DNA of 7,467 nt from an uncultured Chloroflexota bacterium (GTDB lineage: Bacteria; Chloroflexota; Anaerolineae; Anaerolineales; Villigracilaceae). The notes below the pieces were generated by a model. It ran no database searches. It was not told where the DNA came from and worked only from the letters and a program-made list of their open reading frames with translations. Within the stretch, counting starts at the first letter, position 1. Every line of letters begins with the position of its first letter. Shown here piece after piece: positions 1 through 5,100 of the stretch. The position numbers and the translations under genes were made by a program. The DNA is taken from contig CAILWD010000410.1 of assembly GCA_903837815.1 (NCBI GenBank), positions 1-7,467 on the forward strand. Direction: 5' to 3'.

Positions 1-51
1 GTGGAAAAACTCATGGAACAGCAATCCAAAAAAGAGGAAGACAGCAGATAA
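1..51 (+). CDS. C-terminal tail of an unidentified protein (partial)
   Basis: The first reading frame gives 16 residues, VEKLMEQQSKKEEDSR, and then a TAA stop. The tail is hydrophilic and rich in Lys, Glu and Gln, as is common for a disordered or helical C-terminus. The two other plus frames also stay open here, so this frame is not proved by exclusion. It is preferred because its stop lies only two bases before the stem of a strong terminator that faces the right way. The family cannot be told from so few residues, and the gene begins outside the window. Confidence 0.5.
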   Translation: MEKLMEQQSKKEEDSR

Positions 52-53
52 AC

Positions 54-92
54 AAAATCGCCCCGGTCAAATCCGGGGGCGATTTTCTTGTT
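54..92 (+). terminator. Rho-independent terminator, probably bidirectional
   Basis: AAAATCGCCCCGG (54-66) and CCGGGGGCGATTTT (73-86) form a G+C-rich stem with one bulged base and a six-base loop. On the plus strand it is followed by a T-rich tail (TTTTCTTGTTT). On the minus strand the matching tail is TTTTGTTT. It lies between convergent genes, the partial plus-strand gene ending at 51 and the thioredoxin gene ending at 142, so it could stop transcription from both sides. Confidence 0.85.
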
Positions 93-103
93 TCTCAAGA
101 ATC

Positions 104-129
104 TCTTCGCGGCTTTCGCTTCTTCGCGG
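104..129. repeat. Short direct repeat between convergent genes
   Basis: TCTTCGCGG occurs at 104-112 and again at 121-129, separated by CTTTCGCT, which partly echoes the same pattern. The stretch looks like a degenerate copy of the 'CTTCGCG/CTTTGCG...GGTGAAA' type of intergenic repeat that I recall from a number of bacterial genomes. That link is from memory and not checked. No coding role is seen. Confidence 0.35.
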
Positions 130-141
130 TGAAATTATCTC

Positions 142-645
142 TCACGCCGCTTTCTTGAACATCCTCACAACCGCCTGCCAGATGGGACAGCGGTCATAAA
201 TTCCCATGAAAGCGATGAGGCCGCCGACCCCCGCCACCAGCCAGTTGCCGGTGGAAACCCCCATGATGATGAACACCGCCCCGGCGCCAAGACGCAACAT
301 ACGGTCAAAGGAGGTCAATGGAATTTTGACTTCCTTCCCTTCGGCAAGCGCTTCGAACATGGCCCGGTAACCGGCTTCGTTTTGCGCGCCCGTCACCCGT
401 CCCACTTCCTTGCCGTCACGCAGGGTGATGACGGTGGGGATGCCAAAGACCTTGAATTGCTCCAGCACCTCGCGCGAGTCGTCCGCATTGACCGGCATAA
501 ACTCGATCTTTTCGGCATACTCTTTGCCGAGTTTTTCGAGGATGGGTTTTGTCATCATGCAGGGCGCGCACCAGGTTGCCCAAAAATCCACGATGACTGG
601 TTTGCCCGCATTGGATACTTTTTGTTGAAATTCAGTTTGATTCAT
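142..645 (-). CDS. Thioredoxin fused to a C-terminal DUF2892-like membrane domain
   Basis: This 167-residue protein has two parts. Residues 1-105 are a thioredoxin fold with the redox site W-C26-A-P-C29, the conserved Pro34 after it, and the cis-proline motif GIP70T. Residues 112-160 match the YgaP-like membrane domain DUF2892: an amphipathic FDRMLRLGAG start, two hydrophobic stretches (about 117-131 and 135-150) and a DRCPIW end with Cys153. There is no signal peptide, so the thioredoxin domain probably sits in the cytoplasm, tethered to the membrane by the C-terminal hairpin. It should reduce disulfides or persulfides; the partner is unknown. The ATG at 645 is chosen because the next upstream ATG (687) lies against a hairpin that belongs to the intergenic region. 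Neither start has a clear ribosome-binding site, and the longer form would supply more of the first thioredoxin strand, so the start is uncertain. It follows a stand-alone DUF2892 gene and is probably in its operon. Confidence 0.9.
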   Translation of the reverse strand: MNQTEFQQKVSNAGKPVIVDFWATWCAPCMMTKPILEKLGKEYAEKIEFMPVNADDSREVLEQFKVFGIPTVITLRDGKEVGRVTGAQNEAGYRAMFEALAEGKEVKIPLTSFDRMLRLGAGAVFIIMGVSTGNWLVAGVGGLIAFMGIYDRCPIWQAVVRMFKKAA

Positions 646-658
646 GTCTGAAAATTTT

Positions 659-685
659 GGAGCGGACGAAGAAACCGTCCGCTCC
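659..685 (-). other. Perfect 9-bp hairpin between DUF2892 and thioredoxin genes
   Basis: GGAGCGGAC (659-667) and GTCCGCTCC (677-685) are perfect inverted repeats around a nine-base loop. The hairpin begins 11 bases after the stop of the DUF2892 gene. On the minus strand it is followed by AAAATTTT, so the U run is short and displaced. It may be a weak or partial terminator, or a transcript-stabilising or processing structure that sets unequal expression of the two genes. It ends 13 bases before the favoured thioredoxin start. Confidence 0.55.
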
Positions 686-696
686 ATGAGATGAGA

Positions 697-894
697 TTAT
701 TTGTAGGTGCTGAGTTTAAAGGGGACATACAGCGGGCAGAAGGCAATAACCGCAGTGAGCAGGAAGACCGCGCCGAGGACGACCAGCACAATGCCCAGAG
801 TTCCCGTGACAATGCCGCCAAAATACAAATAAATAAAAGCCAGGGCGATCACTGTGCGGACGATACGATCAATGTTTGACATGTTGCGTTTCAT
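697..894 (-). CDS. DUF2892 (YgaP-like) small membrane protein
   Basis: This is a 65-residue protein with two hydrophobic segments (about residues 11-28 and 31-51) joined by a short turn with the GTLG motif. It is preceded by a basic amphipathic MSNIDRIVR stretch and ends in AFCPLY with Cys53. This is the usual size and pattern of stand-alone DUF2892 proteins, whose domain also forms the membrane part of the YgaP rhodanese. Its biochemical role is not established; an association with sulfur or thiol chemistry is inferred from the company it keeps. The ATG at 894 is chosen because AAAGGAG (905-911) lies 10 bases upstream. An ATG at 930 would lie upstream of that site, at the edge of the predicted -10 box, and is rejected. 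A second ATG at 882 is possible but worse spaced. Confidence 0.88.
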   Translation of the reverse strand: MKRNMSNIDRIVRTVIALAFIYLYFGGIVTGTLGIVLVVLGAVFLLTAVIAFCPLYVPFKLSTYK

Positions 895-922
895 ATTTCT
901 AAATCTCCTTTGGTTGATTGGA

Positions 923-970
923 TGCGTCAAGTATAGGAGAAGTTACAAAATTCGTCTGTGACAAAGTCAC
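923..970 (-). promoter_or_regulatory. Putative Crp/Fnr-activated promoter of the DUF2892-thioredoxin genes
   Basis: On the minus strand a -10 box TATACT (935-930) predicts a start at the A at about 923. The hexamer at -35, CAGACG, matches TTGACA at only three of six positions across a 17-base spacer. Overlapping it is a perfect palindrome, GTGAC-AAA-GTCAC (958-970), whose centre at 964 is 41 bases upstream of the predicted start. This is the position of a class II Crp/Fnr activator site. The half-site reads TGTGA on the plus strand, but the spacing between halves is five bases and not the six of the Escherichia coli Crp site. The palindrome overlaps the stop codon of the regulator gene. The arrangement is seen directly; the function is inferred. 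Confidence 0.5.
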
Positions 971-1641
971 GCAACAGCACGCGATTCCAGCGCCTCGAAA
1001 TCCAGCACTTCGACGATGCCGCGCCCGGAGCGGATACCTCCATCGCTGACGAAATCCTCCAGCAGACGGCTGATGACCTCGCGTGAACTGCCCAACTCGG
1101 AGGCAATCTCCTGGTGGGTGATGCGCAACGGGTTCTGTTTTCCGGCTCTTTCCAACAGCAACGAAGCCACGCGGCGATCCATGCGTTTGAAGGCAACCTC
1201 GTCGATAACCGCCATCACGGTCGAGAGCCTTTGCGAGAGCAGGTCAAAGACGAACTCTCGCCACAAGTCATGCCGCTTGACCCAGTCGCGGAACACATCA
1301 GCAGGAATCATCACTGCTTCGGCATCCTGCTCCACCGTTGCGATGGCGGGAAAGGTATTTTGACTCAAAATGGCGTTGGCGGTCAGAATGCAGGAGGAAC
1401 CATTTCCAAACCGATAGAGGGTGATTTCACGTCCCGTCTCGCCGACTTTATAAACCCGTACCACGCCCGAAATCAGCAGGGCGATTGCCTCCACCCGATC
1501 CCCTTCGATAAAGACATCACGTCCGGCGGGGATGCTTGCGAAGAACGCCTTCTGTTGAAACTCCCGCGTGAAAGAACTGCCCGCCTCTTGAAGGACGGGT
1601 AGCGATTGGGCGGCGCGGGCAAATTGCAGGGAGTCTAGCAT
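967..1641 (-). CDS. Crp/Fnr-family transcriptional regulator
   Basis: This is a 224-residue protein of normal length for the family. Residues about 28-115 form the cyclic-nucleotide-binding-like beta barrel (IPAGRDVFIEGDRVEAIALLISG), about 120-155 the long dimer helix, and 155-224 a winged helix-turn-helix. The HTH runs from THQEIASELG to SSREVISRLL. Arg187, Glu188 and Arg192 fall where E. coli Crp has Arg180, Glu181 and Arg185, which contact the GTGA half-site. Ser191 matches the Fnr-type serine. Cys84 is the only cysteine, so an Fnr-type [4Fe-4S] cluster is unlikely, and the effector is unknown. The ATG start has no ribosome-binding site. It lies 11 bases after the degV stop, so translational coupling is possible. 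A matching palindrome just downstream suggests that it activates the DUF2892 and thioredoxin genes. Confidence 0.93.
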   Translation of the reverse strand: MLDSLQFARAAQSLPVLQEAGSSFTREFQQKAFFASIPAGRDVFIEGDRVEAIALLISGVVRVYKVGETGREITLYRFGNGSSCILTANAILSQNTFPAIATVEQDAEAVMIPADVFRDWVKRHDLWREFVFDLLSQRLSTVMAVIDEVAFKRMDRRVASLLLERAGKQNPLRITHQEIASELGSSREVISRLLEDFVSDGGIRSGRGIVEVLDFEALESRAVA

Positions 1642-1643
1642 TG

Positions 1644-1675
1644 AAAAAATGGTTAGTCGAAACTATAAACCAACC
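1644..1675 (-). terminator. Possible weak terminator or attenuator between degV and the regulator
   Basis: On the minus strand GGTTGGT (1675-1669) can pair with ACTAACC (1657-1651), giving seven pairs including one G-U, around an 11-base loop. An A and then six T residues (1649-1644) follow. The stem includes the last codons and the stop of degV, and the T run ends three bases before the regulator's ATG. The stem is weak, and ribosomes finishing degV would disrupt it, so it may act as a partial terminator dependent on translation or may have no function. Confidence 0.3.
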
Positions 1676-2504
1676 CGACGGTCCCCGGCCCGGTGTGGGT
1701 TCCAATTACCGGGCTTAGGTCAGAGCAAGCGGTTTCGATGGGGTTGAACTGCTGGGCGGCTCGGGCAAGCAGGGCTTCTGCATCGGTGAGCGCATTGGCA
1801 TGGACTGTGGCAAGGCGGATGTTCTGTTTCCCTTTGACCCTTTCAGCCACCAGTTCCAACAGGCGGTCATGGGCTTTTGTTTTTGTTCTAATTCTTTCCA
1901 TGCCTTCCACTTTGCCATCATTGAGGGTCAGGATGGGCTTGAGGTTGAGCGCGGAGCCGATGAAGCGCTGTGCGCCTCCAATGCGCCCGCCGCGATGCAA
2001 AAATTCGAGCGTATCCACGGCGAAAAATATTCCCGAATTTGCGCGAGCCTTTTCCACTGCTGCCACGCATTCCGGCATGGTGGCGTCTTTTTCCAGGGCG
2101 CGCGCCGCAGCCAGCACCATGAATCCCATGCACATGGAAGTGGATAGGCTATCCACGAGGGTCACTTTTTCTTTGCCGGTTCCCATCATTTCCCTGCCCT
2201 GAATTGCCGATTGCATGGTCCCCGAAAGTTTGGATGAGATGAAAATTCCCAGCACTTCAAACCCCTGTTCGACGAGGCTTTGAAATGTGCCATGCATGAT
2301 TCCCACCGAAGCTTGCGAAGTGGAAGGCATGGTTTTCGAGGTTTTCAATCGGGTATAAAAATCAACGGGTTTGATGTCCACCCCGTCTTCGAAGGTTTTC
2401 TCATCCCAAATGACCACCAGAGGGGTGGTTTTTATCGCATATTGGTTGAGAGATTCCGACGGCAAAAAAGCGGTGCTGTCTGTAACGAGTGCAATTTTCG
2501 ACAT
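1653..2504 (-). CDS. DegV family protein (fatty-acid-binding, FakB-like)
   Basis: This is a 283-residue protein of normal length for the family. Its motifs are VTDST near the N-terminus (residues 7-11), MPSTSQAS (59-66), ISSKLSGT (89-96), the HRGGRIGG segment (170-177) and a C-terminal GTHTGPGTVG (268-277). DegV/FakB proteins bind one fatty acid and present it to the kinase FakA, giving acyl-phosphate for phospholipid synthesis. No FakA gene is in the window, so the exact role remains inferred from the family. The start is set by AAAGGAG (2511-2517), six bases before the ATG at 2504; a further in-frame ATG at 2522 lies upstream of that site and is not used. The gene is divergent from mreB and is first in a co-directional run with the Crp/Fnr regulator 11 bases downstream. 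Confidence 0.94.
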   Translation of the reverse strand: MSKIALVTDSTAFLPSESLNQYAIKTTPLVVIWDEKTFEDGVDIKPVDFYTRLKTSKTMPSTSQASVGIMHGTFQSLVEQGFEVLGIFISSKLSGTMQSAIQGREMMGTGKEKVTLVDSLSTSMCMGFMVLAAARALEKDATMPECVAAVEKARANSGIFFAVDTLEFLHRGGRIGGAQRFIGSALNLKPILTLNDGKVEGMERIRTKTKAHDRLLELVAERVKGKQNIRLATVHANALTDAEALLARAAQQFNPIETACSDLSPVIGTHTGPGTVGLVYSFD

Positions 2505-2587
2505 GGTCTTCTCCTTTGGCATTTTTAATGCGGGTTATTTTACCCCAACGAACGCGCGTATGCGAAAAAATCCGTTTTTTGCGCTCA

Positions 2588-2603
2588 TGGTATAATGACG
2601 CCC
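2588..2603 (+). promoter_or_regulatory. Extended -10 promoter of the mre operon
   Basis: TGG followed by a perfect TATAAT (2588-2596) forms an extended -10 element, which can work without a good -35, and no convincing -35 is seen at 16-18 bases. The predicted start near 2603 leaves a leader of about 42 bases before the mreB TTG. For the divergent degV gene the best candidate is a TAAAAT on the minus strand (2542-2537), but it lacks a -35 and is not called. Confidence 0.65.
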
Positions 2604-2644
2604 GGATTTTATGTTGGCAAAGATTTTCTCCCTGGGAGCCCATT

Positions 2645-3718
2645 TTGGCATTCAACCCTATTAACTGGCTGCTGGGCCTTTTCTCACTCGATATCGCCAT
2701 AGACCTCGGCACCGCGAACACACTGGTCCATGTTCGCGGCAAGGGTATTGTCATCAATGAGCCTTCATGGGTGACGGTCGATAAAAAGCAGAGACAGCCC
2801 CTGGCAATTGGCTTGGAAGCCAAGGAAATGGTCGGACGTACACCGAGCAATGTGATGGTGGTGCGTCCTATTCGTGATGGCGTAATTTCGGAATTTGACG
2901 TCACCCAGGTAATGCTCGAGTATTTTATCGGCAAGGTGCATGAGCAGAGCATGGTTCCGTTGCCGCGTCCGCGCGTCATCATCGGTCTGCCCACAGGCGT
3001 GACCGAGGTGGAAAAACGCGCAGTCTATGATGCGGTGATGGCTTCCGGGGCGCGTCAGGCCATGTTGATCGAGGAACCGATTGCGGCGGCGCTGGGGGCG
3101 GGTCTGCCAATTCGCGAAATCCGCGGTTCGATGGTCGTGGATATCGGCGGCGGCACGACCGAAGTGGCAGTCCTCTCGATGAGCGGGGTGGTCGCCTCCC
3201 GTTCCCTGCGTGTTGCCGGCGACGAGATGGATCAGGATGTCGTTCAATATCTCCGCAACAAATACAACCTGCTGATTGGCGAAGGCAACGCCGAGCAAGT
3301 CAAATGGCAAATTGGCTCTGCGTACCCGTTGCAACCGGAAAAGACAATGGAAGTGCGCGGACGCAACCTGGTTACTGGTTTGCCCGAAACCGTAGAAGTC
3401 TCCTCCATCGAAATCCGCGAAGCGCTTTCCTCTTCGGTGCAGGTCATCATCGATACCGTCCGCGATGCCCTCGATGAAATCCCGCCCGAAATCGTCGCCG
3501 ACTTAATGGACGTAGGGATTTGCCTGGCGGGAGGCGGCGCGTTGTTACAGGGCCTTGCAGAGCGCCTGACCGATGAACTGAAACTGCGTGTGTGGGTGGC
3601 CGAAGACCCGCTGACCTGCGTTGCGCGCGGCGCGGCCATGATTTTCGAAGACTTCGATTTGCTTTCGCGTTACATGGTTGGTTTGGAGCGCGGCAGTACG
3701 CGTCATATCATTGGATAG
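2645..3718 (+). CDS. mreB: Rod shape-determining protein MreB
   Basis: This is the bacterial actin homologue, 357 residues long. It forms membrane-bound filaments that guide side-wall peptidoglycan synthesis. The actin-fold motifs are all present: phosphate-1 loop DLGTANT (20-26), EEPIAAALGAGLPI (143-156), phosphate-2 loop DIGGGTTEVAVLS (166-178) and the adenosine-site motif LAGGGALLQG (294-303). The hydrophobic N-terminus (FNPINWLLGLF) could help membrane binding. The TTG at 2645 is chosen because GGGAG (2634-2638) lies six bases upstream and the promoter TATAAT is at 2591. The frame stays open further upstream to an ATG at 2489, but that would put the promoter inside the gene and overlap degV. 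mreC follows after 36 bases. Confidence 0.97.
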   Translation: MAFNPINWLLGLFSLDIAIDLGTANTLVHVRGKGIVINEPSWVTVDKKQRQPLAIGLEAKEMVGRTPSNVMVVRPIRDGVISEFDVTQVMLEYFIGKVHEQSMVPLPRPRVIIGLPTGVTEVEKRAVYDAVMASGARQAMLIEEPIAAALGAGLPIREIRGSMVVDIGGGTTEVAVLSMSGVVASRSLRVAGDEMDQDVVQYLRNKYNLLIGEGNAEQVKWQIGSAYPLQPEKTMEVRGRNLVTGLPETVEVSSIEIREALSSSVQVIIDTVRDALDEIPPEIVADLMDVGICLAGGGALLQGLAERLTDELKLRVWVAEDPLTCVARGAAMIFEDFDLLSRYMVGLERGSTRHIIG

Positions 3719-3754
3719 CCACACCAGCCTGTACCTGCTTCGGGCTTGTAAAAT

Positions 3755-4579
3755 ATGACCTCGCGTTCCTTGCAAACGACGATTATTTTTCTTGTAGTAG
3801 GCGGGATTCTTGCCCTGGCTCTCGGAGGCTTCTTCGGCCCCGCCTCGCGGCAGTTCAGTTCCGTGTTGATTGAAATTCAAACCTGGATTTCCTCCCGTTA
3901 TCTTGCGGTTCAGGATTTTGCCACCGCACCGCGCGACATCGTATCCATGCGCGCGCGCAACGATGAACTCGAAGCCCAGGTATCGCAATTGCAGGCGCAG
4001 GTCATCGAACTTCAGCAGCGGGTAAGCGAAACTGAGATTCTGGCGGCGCTGGTGGATTTTTCCCGCTCGAACCCTGAAAGCACCTACAAGGCTGCGGCTG
4101 TCATTGGGCGCGACCCAAGCCCCTTTTTGCATTACATCATCATCAACCGCGGCTCCAACGATGACATTCGCCGCGGGATGCCCGTGGTCACCAATCAGGG
4201 TTTAGTCGGGCGCGTGGATGCGGTCATTGCCGATGCCGCCCGCGTGCAGTTGATTACCGACCCCGCTTCCTCCATCAATGTTTACCTGCAAAACGCCGAA
4301 ACAGATGCAGTCTTGAAAGGCTCAGTTACCGGCGATATTTCTCTCGACATGATTTCACAGGATGCCCCCGCCGAAGCCGGTGATTTAATCCTGACCTCTG
4401 GCTTGGGCGGGGGATACCCCTCCGATTTGATCATCGGGCAGGTGGTAACCCTGCGCAGCCTCGAATTCGAACTTTTCCAACAGGCCACAGTTCAGGCGGC
4501 GGTAGACTTTGCCCGCCTCGAAATCGTTCTTGTCATCACCAACTTTCGCCCGGTGGACATCACCCCCCTGGTTCCCTGA
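3755..4579 (+). CDS. mreC: Rod shape-determining protein MreC
   Basis: This 274-residue bitopic membrane protein of the elongasome links MreB to the periplasmic or extracytoplasmic face and activates PBP2. It has one N-terminal membrane helix (about residues 8-26), a coiled coil (about 62-96, rich in Glu, Gln and Leu) and the two-barrel MreC domain. The family blocks AAVIGRDPSPFLHYIIINRG (114-133), GMPVVTNQGLVGRV (141-154) and DLILTSGLGGGYPSDLIIG (210-228) are clear. No Shine-Dalgarno sequence is visible before the ATG; the upstream bases are CTTGTAAAAT. It probably relies on transcription from the mreB promoter. mreD follows after 20 bases. Confidence 0.95.
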   Translation: MTSRSLQTTIIFLVVGGILALALGGFFGPASRQFSSVLIEIQTWISSRYLAVQDFATAPRDIVSMRARNDELEAQVSQLQAQVIELQQRVSETEILAALVDFSRSNPESTYKAAAVIGRDPSPFLHYIIINRGSNDDIRRGMPVVTNQGLVGRVDAVIADAARVQLITDPASSINVYLQNAETDAVLKGSVTGDISLDMISQDAPAEAGDLILTSGLGGGYPSDLIIGQVVTLRSLEFELFQQATVQAAVDFARLEIVLVITNFRPVDITPLVP

Positions 4580-4599
4580 CCCTTCTCTGCCCGTTTGAC

Positions 4600-5100
4600 A
4601 TGCGAAACCTTGTTGCCTTCCCCCTGCTTTTTGCGGCAGTCATTTTTCAATCAACCATTGTCAGCCAGGTCAAACTGCTCGCCGGTTATGCCGACCTGCC
4701 CCTGTTGATTCTTGCCGCCTGGGCGTTGCAAAAAAACGTCAAAACCGTCTGGCATTGGGCGGCGCTTGGCTGCTTTTTGGTTTCCTTCGTTTCGGGGATG
4801 CCATGGGCGGTTTATGTGATTGGATATCTGACGGTTGTTTACATGGCGAAAATTCTCCAGCGCCGTGTCTGGCAGGCGCCTCTGCTGGCGATGTTCAGCG
4901 TGACCTTCATTGGCACTTTATTCCTAAACCTGTTATCTTTTATCACCCTGCAGGTTTTGGGATCTCCCCTGGCGTTTCTCGACGTGATGGGCTTGATTAC
5001 CCTGCCGCAATTGTTATTGAACATGTTGTTTTCGATACCGGTTTACGCCTTTATGCGCGAGCTTGCGCGTTGGGTGTATCCTGCCGAGGAGTATGAATGA
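4600..5100 (+). CDS. mreD: Rod shape-determining protein MreD
   Basis: This 166-residue, very hydrophobic protein has about five or six membrane segments (around residues 5-22, 31-44, 52-66, 69-84, 95-120 and 130-152). That fits MreD in both size and place, directly after mreC. MreD is a polytopic elongasome subunit whose sequence is poorly conserved, so the call rests mainly on hydrophobicity and context. As with mreC, no ribosome-binding site is seen before the ATG. The stop overlaps the start of the PBP2 gene by four bases (ATGA), so the two are likely translationally coupled. Confidence 0.9.
   Translation: MRNLVAFPLLFAAVIFQSTIVSQVKLLAGYADLPLLILAAWALQKNVKTVWHWAALGCFLVSFVSGMPWAVYVIGYLTVVYMAKILQRRVWQAPLLAMFSVTFIGTLFLNLLSFITLQVLGSPLAFLDVMGLITLPQLLLNMLFSIPVYAFMRELARWVYPAEEYE

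Noticed and set aside
691..879. Plus-strand open frame opposite the DUF2892 gene
   Set aside because: Its product is a hydrophilic mirror of a clear membrane-protein gene on the other strand, with no ribosome-binding site or family resemblance.
914..930. TTGA-N9-TCAA inverted repeat resembling an Fnr site
   Set aside because: The spacing is too wide for the Fnr consensus and it lies around and downstream of the predicted transcript start. The GTGAC palindrome at 958-970 is a better candidate.
2537..2565. Minus-strand TAAAAT as the degV promoter
   Set aside because: The hexamer 17 bases upstream, TCGCAT, hardly resembles TTGACA, and there is no extended -10; the evidence is not enough to call it.
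2401..2994. Minus-strand open frame spanning the degV-mreB divergent region
   Set aside because: It overlaps the start of mreB, the promoter and the degV start, and its product resembles no family.
4595..4600. TTGACA resembling a -35 box before mreD
   Set aside because: No -10 box follows at a suitable distance, and the hexamer overlaps the mreD ATG.
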